This document shows, piece after piece, positions 7,409 through 16,231 of a stretch of 45,069 nt of DNA (positions are counted from its first letter, which is position 1; every line of letters starts with the position of its first letter). The notes below the pieces were generated by a model that saw only the letters and a program-made list of their open reading frames with translations, did no database searches and was not told the DNA's origin. A program made the position numbers and the translations under genes. The DNA is from an uncultured Lachnospiraceae bacterium (lineage in GTDB: Bacteria > Bacillota > Clostridia > Lachnospirales > Lachnospiraceae): assembly GCA_947165275.1 (NCBI GenBank), contig CAMUZQ010000014.1:1-45069 (forward strand). The letters run 5' to 3'.

Positions 7409-9415
7409 TTACTCCGCCATTCTGAAATCGATCTCCATGGCTGCCTTGTCCGCCCTTACGGCTTCAACTATTACAGGCTCGCCAAGTCTGTATGTCCTGC
7501 CGGTGGCGCGTCCCCTTACCTGATAACGCATCTCATCAAGCTCGTAATAATCATCCGTCATATCACGAAGCGGGATCATACCCTCAATGCAGTTTTTAAG
7601 CTCCACATATATCCCCCAGTCCGTCACACCGGAGATGACGCCGTTATATTCCTCTCCGATATGGGACTGCATATATTCGATCATCTTCAGCTTATCGGCA
7701 TCCCTTTCCACATCATCAGCCCTTCTTTCAAGAGAGCCCGATCTGTCAGCGACGCCGCCCAGTATCTCCCTGTAATGCGCTGTTTTCTCATCTGTCAGCT
7801 TAAACCTCAGATACTCTTTTATTATACGGTGTATCTGAAGATCGGGATAGCGCCTTATAGGTGAGGTAAAATGTGTATAATACTTCAGGGCAAGACCGTA
7901 ATGTCCCCTGCACTCCGTTGAATACTTCGCCTGCGACATGGCCCTTAAGGCCAGTGTCCTGATAAGGATCGCGGCATCGGTATCCTCCACCTCCTTAAGG
8001 AGCTTCTGTAGCTCTCCTGCTCCTGCACTGCCGTCCTTTTTTAATTTAATATGACATCCGAAGCCTGTTACAAAAAGAGCAAGCTCCCTTATCCTGTCCT
8101 CATCCGGATTGTCATGGATCCTGTAAATAAAAGGAAGTCCCTGATCGGAAAAAGTCATTGCCACAGTCTCATTTGCAAGGATCATGAAATCCTCAATGAG
8201 CCTTGTTGCCTCATTCCTTTCATGTATCCTGACGTCCAGTGTCCTTCCTGCATCATCAAGCAGTATCTCCGGCTCCGGAAGATCAAAATCTATCGCTCCG
8301 TGTCTGACTCTCCTGCGTCTTATAAGCCCTGATACGTCACGCATATCATTAAGCATCGGGACTATGTCCTCATACTCCCTGCATAGATCCTCATCTCCTT
8401 CCAGGATCTTTTCAACATTGCTGTATGTCATCCTGTGACGGCTTCTTATCACACTCTCAAGGATCCTGGACTTTTTTACCTTTCCCTTTTCATCAAGAGT
8501 CATTATGCATGAAAGGGTCAGTCTGTCCTCGTCCGGATTCAGCGAGCAGATCCCGTTTGAGAGCACCTCGGGAAGCATGGGTATGACCCTGTCCGGAAGA
8601 TAAACCGATGTCCCCCTCCTTAAAGCCTCCCTGTCAAGCTGTGATCCCTCCTTTACATATTCGGCGACATCCGCTATATGAACTCCAAGCTCCCAGCCGC
8701 TGCTCTTTTTTGTAAGACTAACGGCATCATCAAAATCCCTGGAATCATCCCCGTCTATAGTGATCGTGATCACATCCCTGAGATCCTTCCTTCCCCTGAT
8801 CATATCAGCATCCACATGATCTGCGATCCTGCCGGCTTCAAGCCTGACCTCCTCAGGGAATCTCTCAGGCAGCCCATAGCTCCTTATCAGCGAGGTTATA
8901 TCGACTCCGGGAGCGTTTATATCTCCCAGGATCTCGGTTATTATCCCCTCGCTCTTGCGCTTTTTGCTGCGGTCTCCGTAATCAGTGATGCGCACCACGA
9001 CCTTATCCCCGTCCTTCGCGCCCTTGCTGCGCTCACGGCTCACAAAGATATCGTCCGTATAATGCTTATTGTCAGGGATGACAAAACCAAACGCTATGTC
9101 TCCGGTCCGTCTGCTCCTGCTGCCGGCCTCGAAGGTTCCGACCAGGGTTTCAGCCGCTCTCTCAATGATGCGGGTTATCTCGGCCTCGGCGCTTTTTTTC
9201 CCTTTTGAAGGCTTTGTCACATGGATCTCGACCATATCCCCGTGCATGGCGGAATGTATGCCATCAGGAGGAATAAAAAACTCCTGCTCCCCGTCCTCCG
9301 TCTTTACAAATCCGAAGCCTGACAGGGCCTGAAATACGCCCCTGTATCTTAAGGATTTTTTCCTGCTTCCGTTATGATGCTTTTCTTTGGTTTTTTTGCT
9401 TTTATTCTTCTTCAT
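7409..9415 (-). CDS. rnr: Ribonuclease R
   Basis: This 3'-5' exoribonuclease degrades structured RNA and works with SmpB/tmRNA on defective messages. The order is a basic N-terminus, a cold-shock-like OB domain (GVFQALSGFGFVKTEDGEQ), the RNB catalytic domain with the metal-binding motif DGDDSRDFDDAVSL, the HYTHFTSPIRRYPDL motif, and a C-terminal S1 domain. Two starts are possible: the ATG at 9415 (668 residues, used here), or an in-frame TTG at 9424. The Shine-Dalgarno AGGAG sits 13 nt from the ATG and 4 nt from the TTG, neither ideal. That AGGAG is the 3' arm of the palindrome at 9427-9448, so translation may be structure-controlled. Length is slightly short for RNase R but normal for Clostridia. 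Confidence 0.95.
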   Translation of the reverse strand: MKKNKSKKTKEKHHNGSRKKSLRYRGVFQALSGFGFVKTEDGEQEFFIPPDGIHSAMHGDMVEIHVTKPSKGKKSAEAEITRIIERAAETLVGTFEAGSRSRRTGDIAFGFVIPDNKHYTDDIFVSRERSKGAKDGDKVVVRITDYGDRSKKRKSEGIITEILGDINAPGVDITSLIRSYGLPERFPEEVRLEAGRIADHVDADMIRGRKDLRDVITITIDGDDSRDFDDAVSLTKKSSGWELGVHIADVAEYVKEGSQLDREALRRGTSVYLPDRVIPMLPEVLSNGICSLNPDEDRLTLSCIMTLDEKGKVKKSRILESVIRSRHRMTYSNVEKILEGDEDLCREYEDIVPMLNDMRDVSGLIRRRRVRHGAIDFDLPEPEILLDDAGRTLDVRIHERNEATRLIEDFMILANETVAMTFSDQGLPFIYRIHDNPDEDRIRELALFVTGFGCHIKLKKDGSAGAGELQKLLKEVEDTDAAILIRTLALRAMSQAKYSTECRGHYGLALKYYTHFTSPIRRYPDLQIHRIIKEYLRFKLTDEKTAHYREILGGVADRSGSLERRADDVERDADKLKMIEYMQSHIGEEYNGVISGVTDWGIYVELKNCIEGMIPLRDMTDDYYELDEMRYQVRGRATGRTYRLGEPVIVEAVRADKAAMEIDFRMAE

Positions 9416-9426
9416 GATAATCAAAA

Positions 9427-9448
9427 CGCTCCTGAGATCTCAGGAGCG
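9427..9448 (-). promoter_or_regulatory. 22-nt perfect palindrome covering the rnr ribosome binding site
   Basis: CGCTCC followed by TGAGATCTCA and GGAGCG form an uninterrupted 22-nt palindrome. On the minus strand its 3' arm contains AGGAG, the only Shine-Dalgarno for rnr, and is followed by TTTT. It lies in the 63-nt gap between secG and rnr. It could act as a weak intrinsic terminator or attenuator after secG and as a hairpin hiding the rnr ribosome binding site; which is not decided by the sequence. Confidence 0.6.
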
Positions 9449-9487
9449 TATTTCTGCAGCTTTCATTACCTTCAGGTCTGCCTGTCC

Positions 9488-9727
9488 TCAGAATGCTTTG
9501 ATATTGAGCACCAGGGCAATGACCATAAAGAGAACACATAATGCGATAGTGAACTTCTGAAGCTTACCCTCCATGGAGCGTCCCTTGTTCTTGCCCCAGT
9601 ATGTATCAGCCATTCCGCTTATCGCTCCCAGTCCGGCGCTTTTTCCCTCCTGAGCAAGTACTATAAAGGTAAGCGCCACACATATGATCATAAAAACTAT
9701 ATATAAGAAAATCCTTATTCCTGACAT
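9488..9727 (-). CDS. secG: Preprotein translocase subunit SecG
   Basis: The 79-residue protein has two membrane helices (about 5-23 and 58-77) joined by a Gly-rich loop with LAQEGKSAGLGAISG, which matches SecG of the SecYEG channel. Size is normal for Firmicutes. The start at 9727 has an AAAGGGG ribosome binding site. It precedes rnr and smpB, the usual Firmicutes order, and a good promoter lies 67 nt upstream. Confidence 0.95.
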   Translation of the reverse strand: MSGIRIFLYIVFMIICVALTFIVLAQEGKSAGLGAISGMADTYWGKNKGRSMEGKLQKFTIALCVLFMVIALVLNIKAF

Positions 9728-9793
9728 ATAAAACCCCTTTCATCAGTCATCAGTCTCTTGCAGAAGATGACCCTGTACAAACTACGAAAAGTG

Positions 9794-9822
9794 ATGATAA
9801 CACAGATATGCCTATTTTGCAA
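9794..9822 (-). promoter_or_regulatory. Predicted sigma-A promoter of secG
   Basis: On the minus strand, TTGCAA (9822-9817) and TATCAT (9799-9794) are separated by 17 nt. The -35 box overlaps the last codons of the 510-residue gene upstream, so the promoter would start a separate secG-rnr-smpB transcript. Confidence 0.5.
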
Positions 9823-11344
9823 GCTCCTTGGCTCTGTCCATAAGATCATCTATGTCATCAACCCTGAGAATGAAATCACAGCCGTTGCGGTACTTCGGCT
9901 CCTCGGTTTCCAGAGGATACATGGTCTTGCTGCAGATGCCCGCCAGCACCCCTCTCAGGTCAAATATCGCCGTACCGCTCATGCCGCTCACCGATTTCCT
10001 GGTCGCAGTATAATATGATCCCTGATCCACAAACTCCTTCTGTATATCCGAGAGTGTAAAGGATATGACATTTACGTCCTTTATCAGAGTCGATATCTCA
10101 CCACCGCGCCAGTTCTTGCAGTATTCAAGAAGAGGCGTCCCCTCTTTGACGTAGTCATAGACATCCTTGTCTGTGGTCACCTCCCTCAGTCTTACCAGGG
10201 TATGATATGGTATCCCCGATACCGGCACTCTGAAAAGCGAGGCTTCATTTCCGGCGCTCAGTCTTATGGATCTCATCGTGATCCTTATCCTGGTACCGTC
10301 ATAAAAAGTGATCCAGAGAGGTTCCCCCTCCAGAAAGCCTGTTACATGATAGGCTGAGACCATATAGATATATTCGGGAGTGATCTCGTAGATGAAGGCT
10401 GATCCGCTGCTTGTGCTGCCGTCATCGCGCATTGTATAGATATTTATCAGGCTGACGTCGCAGTTTGCGATCACCCATCTCCTGTCAGGCTCCTTCAGGG
10501 GCCTGTAGGTAAAGAAATCCTCTTCCACTGCATGAGCAAGATCCTCAGGCAGGATCACACAGTCATTTTTGTGCTCCTCCACACGCGTTCTGGATGAAAC
10601 GATATGGACCGTACTCGCGACGCTGGTCTCAAGGCCGTAGCCGTCCGTTACGCTGTAGGTGACTCTGTAATCTCCTATATTCCTGAAATCAACTCTGGAG
10701 AGATCCGTCCTGATCTCGGACGTAAGGCCTCCGTCCACCTCATCATAGGCAAATACCGGATCCAGATCATCCTTCACGCTTCCTATCAGCAGATACTGAT
10801 CATGCACGCCGTAAAATCTGGGAGGATCATCCACGAAAAGAGTCACCTTGGTTTCTGCCCTGTTCGCATTGCCGTCTGTAGCCCTTACGGTGATCTCAGG
10901 TCTGCCGGGCTTTGTGAACATGAGCTTTTCCAGCTCCTGCCCTTCATAGAAATATTTCACAAAAGTCAGCCCGCTCTTATCCTCCGCTTTGATCCCCAGT
11001 ATCTCGGGATCATACATCTTTCCTGTTTCAAGCACATTCTTCCAGCCGCTGCCTACTGTCAGCTCCGGCGGTCTGGTATCACGCACATGCACCTTGTATG
11101 TAAAAATATTGAAGGGACTAAGCGCCCGTATCTCGTAATCACCTACCGTATTGTCATTTACATCTGAGATATCTATCCTTGTATGATCCATGACCCAGCC
11201 GTTTCCGGCCACGTAAAATGAAGGATCTTCGCTGAGACTGTCGCCCAGCTCCACTGTCTCCTCCTCCCAGAGTTGTTTGCCCTTAAGCTCGGGGAGCACT
11301 CTGTTACGGAATACTCCGAAAAGGATGAAGACAAAAAACAGCAC
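9812..11344 (-). CDS. Membrane-anchored protein with Ig-like (DUF5011-type) repeats and a trypsin-like domain
   Basis: An N-terminal membrane helix (LFFVFILFGVF) is followed by about three Ig-like segments of DUF5011 type (for example VSVTDGYGLETS-like strands near residues 40-110, 115-200 and 205-270). A C-terminal chymotrypsin-fold-like region follows, with SGSAF, SAYHV (candidate His) and SGMSGTAIFD (candidate nucleophile Ser in GxSG). The Asp strand reads NEASLFRV, so Glu or no acid occupies the third position and activity is uncertain. The only conventional start is GTG at 11344, with no Shine-Dalgarno. The reading frame is open further upstream and would add RLRDFFEEHIRLILAIV, giving a normal positive-inside anchor; a CTG at 11389 or an ATT at 11398 may be the true start. 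It overlaps or abuts rpe, in the place where thiN often lies. Confidence 0.7.
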   Translation of the reverse strand: MLFFVFILFGVFRNRVLPELKGKQLWEEETVELGDSLSEDPSFYVAGNGWVMDHTRIDISDVNDNTVGDYEIRALSPFNIFTYKVHVRDTRPPELTVGSGWKNVLETGKMYDPEILGIKAEDKSGLTFVKYFYEGQELEKLMFTKPGRPEITVRATDGNANRAETKVTLFVDDPPRFYGVHDQYLLIGSVKDDLDPVFAYDEVDGGLTSEIRTDLSRVDFRNIGDYRVTYSVTDGYGLETSVASTVHIVSSRTRVEEHKNDCVILPEDLAHAVEEDFFTYRPLKEPDRRWVIANCDVSLINIYTMRDDGSTSSGSAFIYEITPEYIYMVSAYHVTGFLEGEPLWITFYDGTRIRITMRSIRLSAGNEASLFRVPVSGIPYHTLVRLREVTTDKDVYDYVKEGTPLLEYCKNWRGGEISTLIKDVNVISFTLSDIQKEFVDQGSYYTATRKSVSGMSGTAIFDLRGVLAGICSKTMYPLETEEPKYRNGCDFILRVDDIDDLMDRAKELAK

Positions 11345-11385
11345 GATCGCGAGGATCAGACGTATATGTTCTTCGAAAAAGTCTC

Positions 11386-12051
11386 TCAGCCTAAAAATTG
11401 CCTTATCTCTTCCTTAAATCTCCTGGTGTTTGCCGCAGCATCTCCATTGAAGACCGCCGAGCCCATTACGATGATATTGGCTCCTGCATCCAGGACAGTA
11501 TGCAGGTTTTCGGCAATGACTCCGCCGTCAACCTCTATATCAAGATCCCTGTCCTCATTGCGCGCCATGGCCCGCAGCGCCTTTATCTTACGCGTAGCCT
11601 TCTCTATATACTTCTGTCCGCCAAAGCCCGGATTTACCGTCATCAGGAGAACCATGTCCACATCATCGATGATATAATCCAGAGTAGAAAGCGATGTGCC
11701 GGGATTAAGAGCAAGCCCCACCTTCACTCCGGCCCGTCTTATCTGCTTAAGCGCATTCTCCACATCTCTTGTAGCCTCTGCATGTATGGTGACTATATCC
11801 GCCCCGCATTCCACAAAGGTCTCTATATACCGCTCGGGGTTAGTCACCATCAGATGTACATCAAAGGTCACGTCGGTTGCGCTTCTTATGGACTTGATCA
11901 GTGGCATGCCGAATGAGATCTGGGGGACAAAATCCCCGTCCATCACATCTATATGTATGCCGTCAGCCCCTGCTTCCACGACCCTTTGAATATCATCTCC
12001 CAGGTTCTTGAAATCAGCCGCCAGTATCGAGGGATGAAACTTATACTCCAT
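11386..12051 (-). CDS. rpe: Ribulose-phosphate 3-epimerase
   Basis: The 221-residue TIM-barrel enzyme interconverts ribulose 5-phosphate and xylulose 5-phosphate in the pentose phosphate pathway, which also receives L-arabinose carbon. Diagnostic pieces are HPSILAADF, the metal ligands in HIDVMDGDFVPQISFG, DVHLMVTNPERYI, MTVNPGFGGQKYI and VDGGV. The ATG overlaps the rsgA stop by one base (TGATG) and has GGAGG upstream, so translation is coupled. Confidence 0.97.
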   Translation of the reverse strand: MEYKFHPSILAADFKNLGDDIQRVVEAGADGIHIDVMDGDFVPQISFGMPLIKSIRSATDVTFDVHLMVTNPERYIETFVECGADIVTIHAEATRDVENALKQIRRAGVKVGLALNPGTSLSTLDYIIDDVDMVLLMTVNPGFGGQKYIEKATRKIKALRAMARNEDRDLDIEVDGGVIAENLHTVLDAGANIIVMGSAVFNGDAAANTRRFKEEIRQFLG

Positions 12052-12929
12052 CAGTACCTCCTCCGTTCATTTAATTCCCTGTATATATCCGAATAAGAGC
12101 TGTATCGCTCCATTGTTATCCCGCCGGAATCCACCGCATTCTTTACCATGCAGTCAGGCTCATGAAGATGTGTACAGTCAGCATAAAAGCATCTGCCGAT
12201 ATAATCTCTCATCTCCGGATAATACCTGCAAAGCTCTCCCGGTTCAAGACCGGGCAGATCCATCGCGGAAAAACCCGGAGAATCAAATATAAATGTATCC
12301 TCCCAGAGACGGATCAGCTCCGTATGCCTCGTCGTCTGCTTTCCCCGTCCGAGCTTCCGGCTGATATCACCCGTTTCCATCATGTCCTGTTTCAGGACTG
12401 CATTTATTATGGACGATTTCCCGGCTCCGGAGGGTCCCGCCACCGAGGTCACCTTTCCGTCGAGCACACTGCACAGCTCTTCCATGCCGGTTTTCATGCT
12501 TGCTGAAGTAAAAAGCAGCCTGTAGCCTGTCTTTCCGTATATCCGCCTTATATCAGTCTCCTCCGTCCCCTCCGACAGATCGTCCTTATTGATGCATATC
12601 ACAGAGTCTATGCCTGCTTTTTCCATCATTATCAGATATCTGTCCAGAAGCCCCCATACAGGCTCGGGACTGTGCATGGCAAAGATTATGAGTCCCTGAT
12701 CGATATTGGCAACAGGAGGCCTGATCAGCGCATTGCTGCGCGGCAGTATCTCGACTACATTCCCCTCCACATCGTCTGTATGGGTGAGCTCGATGAGGCA
12801 TCTGTCACCGGCCAGGGGTTTAAGGGCCTTTTTTCTGAATAACCCCTTTGCCCGGCACTGATAGACGCCCTCATCCGTATAAACGTAGTAGAATCCGCCT
12901 ATACCTTTAAGTATCCTGCCTTCAAGCAT
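12051..12929 (-). CDS. rsgA: Small ribosomal subunit biogenesis GTPase RsgA
   Basis: The 292-residue protein has an N-terminal OB fold and a circularly permuted GTPase domain: NKDD (G4) appears before GPSGAGKSSIINAV (G1) and DSPGF (G3). The C-terminal zinc site is visible as CFYADCTHLHEPDC. It assists late 30S maturation. It sits between prkC and rpe, with 11 nt to prkC and a 1-nt overlap with rpe, the conserved Firmicutes arrangement. Confidence 0.96.
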   Translation of the reverse strand: MLEGRILKGIGGFYYVYTDEGVYQCRAKGLFRKKALKPLAGDRCLIELTHTDDVEGNVVEILPRSNALIRPPVANIDQGLIIFAMHSPEPVWGLLDRYLIMMEKAGIDSVICINKDDLSEGTEETDIRRIYGKTGYRLLFTSASMKTGMEELCSVLDGKVTSVAGPSGAGKSSIINAVLKQDMMETGDISRKLGRGKQTTRHTELIRLWEDTFIFDSPGFSAMDLPGLEPGELCRYYPEMRDYIGRCFYADCTHLHEPDCMVKNAVDSGGITMERYSSYSDIYRELNERRRY

Positions 12930-12940
12930 CCCTTACCGGT

Positions 12941-15376
12941 CTAATTCGAAAAAGCAATGCTCTGTGAGCTGTCTGTAGCCTGCTGATCGGATGTATATGC
13001 GCTTCCATCCTCATTTATGCCCTCGACCCTTGAGGTATAGACTATGGTGAATATACCCGCGGTGTCCGAGCTGTCAACATCCGTGGATGCTATCTGTATG
13101 GTCACCGGAAATTCTGTGACATCCTTCTGTCCGTATACCTTGCCGGAATTATTCCCGGTCAGGGTTATGCTCGCCGCAGAGCCCTCTGCATATCCGGAAG
13201 GTGCCTGCACGTTTTGAGAGAATATCTGAGGCTCTGTCTTTTCAGGACCGAGGCTCAGTACAAAATCCACACTTGCTCCGCCTGCAAGCAGGGTATCAGG
13301 CTCCACACTCTGGGAGATGACCTTGCCTGCCACAACACTGTCAGAATGCTGTTCCGTGATGGAGGACCATGAAAGTCCGGATGCAGTGAGCGCGGTTTTG
13401 GCCTCAGTCTCCGACATGCCTATTATATTCGGCACCGGCACGCTGCCCTCAGGGACCTCTCCGCCGGCTTCTCCCGCCGGTCCCGCTCCGGTGCTTATCA
13501 CTACTGCGACAGTGGATCCCGGAGCCACCATGGATCCGGCCTCCGGGCTCTGTGACATGACAGACCCCGACGGGACAGTATCAGAGTTTCCCTCTGTAAG
13601 TGTCAGGGCAAGGCCCAGATTCTCAAGCGCCACCTTTGCCTCGGCAGCTGTAGCATTCATAAGGTTCGGCACAGATATATTACCTGTGCCGGAACTGACT
13701 ACCAATGTGATCGTATATCCTTCGGGTATCTGGCTTCCCGCCACGGGATCCTGGGATACCACAAGCCCCGCTTCCACCTCCTCAGAGGCCTCATAGCTGG
13801 ACTGTACCACGAATCCTGCCGCCTCCAGGGATGCCTTTGCTGTATCAATGCTCTGCCCTGTCACATCCTGGAGCTCCAGATTGCCGGATACCGCCTCATT
13901 CTCCGATACGCTGTTTTCTCTTACATCCATCACTCTTTTTGCGATAAAGACTATGAGTATAAGTATTATCAATCCGACGATGGCTGCGATAATACGCATT
14001 ATCATAGTCATCTTATCGTCCATATCGCTGTCGTCCCGGTATCTGTCTGATCTTACGGCTGAGCTTCTGACTCCTGCCCTGTTTGCGGATCTTCTCGTCC
14101 GCTGGCGGCTGTCGCTGCTTCTGCGTCTCTCACCGGATCTTTCGCTTCTATCGCTTCTGTCGCCTCTTTCGCTTCTCTCTCCGCTTCTGCGTCTTTCGCC
14201 TCTTGAATCACTCCTGCGGGTTTCCTTCTCCGGCTCCCTGTCCTTGGACGCTCTTTCCTGCTCTCTCCGCTTCCTGGCGGCAGCCTCCTTGCGCTTACGG
14301 CGGATCTCCTCCTCCTCAAATTCCTCTCTGTCGTCTATCTCCCTGGCGGTCCTCCGTTTGGGACGGTTATCCTTGACCTCCCTTGGCGGTTTTTCGGGCT
14401 CCTCCCGGTCCTTGTTCCTGTTATATGCGGAAATAAGGGATTCATCCACATCTATCGTGCCGGTTCTCGATTTGATGGACCTGATATCATCATCAGTGAC
14501 CATCCTCGTGGCGCCTCCTGCGCCTCCGGAGGGTATGCGCTTTATAAAATTCTCATCGGGGGTAAGCAGAGACTGCTTCAGGTCTGCGATGACCTCTCCC
14601 ATCGATGAATATCTTCTGTCTGAATTCTTCTCAGTACATTTGAATATGATCTGCTCGATGCTTATCGGCACATCATTCACAAATTCCCTGGGACTGGGCA
14701 TAGCATCCTGTATATGCTGTATGGCTATGGTCACTGTCGTATCCCCGTCGAAGGGAACCCTGCCGGTCAGCATTTCAAAAAGAACTATGCCGAGTGAATA
14801 TATATCGCTCTTCTCATCGGAATATCCGCCCCTGGCCTGCTCAGGTGAAGTATAATGCACTGAGCCCATCACATTTGATGTTATCGTCTCGCTGGTAGCT
14901 GCCTTTGCAATGCCGAAATCAGTGACCTTGACCTTTCCGTCCTTTGAGATGATCACATTCTGCGGCTTTACATCCCTGTGTATGATCCCCGCCTTATGCG
15001 CGCACTCAAGTCCCTGCGCCATCTGTATGGCTATGCTTATGGATTCCTTTACCGAAAGCCTTAATTTCTTCTCTATATAATGCTTGAGAGTGATGCCCTC
15101 CACCAGCTCCATGACTATATACTGGAGCCCGTTATCCTCACCGACATCATACACTCCGACGATATTTGAATGTATCAGTCCGGCCGCAGCCTGTGCCTCC
15201 GCATGGAATTTGGTGACGAAATTCTGATTCTCCGCATACTCCTGCTTCAGCACCTTAATAGCAACAAAACGCGAAAGCTTCATGTCCTGTGCCTTATACA
15301 CATCGGACATGCCTCCCGTACCGATACGGCTTATTATTTCATATCTGTCTGCCAGCACTATCCCTTCACTGATCAT
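12941..15376 (-). CDS. prkC: PASTA-domain Ser/Thr protein kinase PrkC (Stk1)
   Basis: The 811-residue protein has a complete Hanks kinase domain (residues about 10-270; GTGGMSDVY, AIKVLK, HRDVKPQN with Asp135, DFG with Asp153). A very long charged linker (about 325-446) is dominated by Arg, Ser, Glu and Asp. A membrane helix lies at about 457-480, then three PASTA repeats (about 499-563, 567-630, 645-710; VPNLMNATAAEAK and VPNIIGMSETEAK are typical starts), and a C-terminal extracellular domain of about 90 residues. PASTA repeats bind muropeptides or lipid II in known homologues, linking growth and germination to cell-wall state. It follows the prpC phosphatase, its expected antagonist. The long Arg/Ser linker is unusual and may be disordered and phosphorylated. 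Confidence 0.96.
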   Translation of the reverse strand: MISEGIVLADRYEIISRIGTGGMSDVYKAQDMKLSRFVAIKVLKQEYAENQNFVTKFHAEAQAAAGLIHSNIVGVYDVGEDNGLQYIVMELVEGITLKHYIEKKLRLSVKESISIAIQMAQGLECAHKAGIIHRDVKPQNVIISKDGKVKVTDFGIAKAATSETITSNVMGSVHYTSPEQARGGYSDEKSDIYSLGIVLFEMLTGRVPFDGDTTVTIAIQHIQDAMPSPREFVNDVPISIEQIIFKCTEKNSDRRYSSMGEVIADLKQSLLTPDENFIKRIPSGGAGGATRMVTDDDIRSIKSRTGTIDVDESLISAYNRNKDREEPEKPPREVKDNRPKRRTAREIDDREEFEEEEIRRKRKEAAARKRREQERASKDREPEKETRRSDSRGERRRSGERSERGDRSDRSERSGERRRSSDSRQRTRRSANRAGVRSSAVRSDRYRDDSDMDDKMTMIMRIIAAIVGLIILILIVFIAKRVMDVRENSVSENEAVSGNLELQDVTGQSIDTAKASLEAAGFVVQSSYEASEEVEAGLVVSQDPVAGSQIPEGYTITLVVSSGTGNISVPNLMNATAAEAKVALENLGLALTLTEGNSDTVPSGSVMSQSPEAGSMVAPGSTVAVVISTGAGPAGEAGGEVPEGSVPVPNIIGMSETEAKTALTASGLSWSSITEQHSDSVVAGKVISQSVEPDTLLAGGASVDFVLSLGPEKTEPQIFSQNVQAPSGYAEGSAASITLTGNNSGKVYGQKDVTEFPVTIQIASTDVDSSDTAGIFTIVYTSRVEGINEDGSAYTSDQQATDSSQSIAFSN

Positions 15377-15465
15377 TACTTACTCTTCCTCTGATTTCCC
15401 TTATTCTACTCTGCCTTACGGATCGTATTCTTTTCCCCCAAAAAGATTTATCCAGGAAATCCTTC

Positions 15466-16200
15466 TCAATCTCTGGCGAAAGGCTCTATGAGCACTATCC
15501 CTATATTGTCATAACCCCCGTTTCCGTTTGCCCTGTCTACAAGCCGCTGAACTGCGCTGATCACGTCCGGAGAGCTTTTTATCGTCATCCGGATCTCCTC
15601 ATCCTCAACCATGTTCGTAAGCCCGTCAGTACACATGAGGATCCTGTCCTCGGGATTAAGCTTCATATCAAAAAAATCGACTCTTATGTCATAATCTCCG
15701 CCGATGGCTCTGGTGATCTTATTCTTCATCGGATGGACTCTTGCCGCGGACTCATCTATCTCGCCTGCCCTTACCATCTCCTCGACCAGGCTGTGATCCC
15801 GGGTTATCTGGCTTATCCTGTCATCTATGACATAAAGCCTTGAATCACCGACGTTTGCCACATAAAGGTAATCATCTATGATGCTTGCAGCCACAAGCGT
15901 GGTGCCCATGCCCTCATGATCCGGCAGACGCCTGGCTTCTTCTATTATCGCGGCGTTCGCTGTCTCATATGCGTGCCTTATAAGGCGTATCGGATTCTTT
16001 TCATGAGACTCGCTGATATCGGCCACTACGGTCTCCGTTGCAAATCTCGAAGCGTAATCACCTGCAGCATGGCCTCCCATACCGTCCGCAACTATGAACA
16101 GGTTAGGCAGATTCCCAACCGGATTCTCCGATGTATACACATAGTCCTGATTCACTTTCCTTTTCTGACCCATGTCGGTCATGGAAAAGGTCTTTATCAT
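15466..16200 (-). CDS. prpC: PP2C-type Ser/Thr protein phosphatase PrpC (Stp1)
   Basis: The 244-residue manganese/magnesium-dependent phosphatase shows the PP2C motifs KVNQDYV, VADGMGGHAAGD, GTTLVA, NVGDSRLY, DHSLVEE, MCTDGLTNMV and GYDNIGIVLI. It should reverse PrkC phosphorylation. I place the start at ATG 16200 because GGAGG lies 5 nt before it; the upstream in-frame TTG at 16212 lies within that site. It is 31 nt after rlmN and 89 nt before prkC on the same strand. Confidence 0.95.
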   Translation of the reverse strand: MIKTFSMTDMGQKRKVNQDYVYTSENPVGNLPNLFIVADGMGGHAAGDYASRFATETVVADISESHEKNPIRLIRHAYETANAAIIEEARRLPDHEGMGTTLVAASIIDDYLYVANVGDSRLYVIDDRISQITRDHSLVEEMVRAGEIDESAARVHPMKNKITRAIGGDYDIRVDFFDMKLNPEDRILMCTDGLTNMVEDEEIRMTIKSSPDVISAVQRLVDRANGNGGYDNIGIVLIEPFARD

Positions 16201-16231
16201 CCTAACCTCCAAACAACAAAATAAACCCCGA

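Noticed and set aside
13848-14855. 335-codon open frame on the plus strand
   Set aside because: It is antisense to prkC; the Leu/Ser-rich product mirrors the Arg/Ser/Glu linker and has no ribosome binding site.
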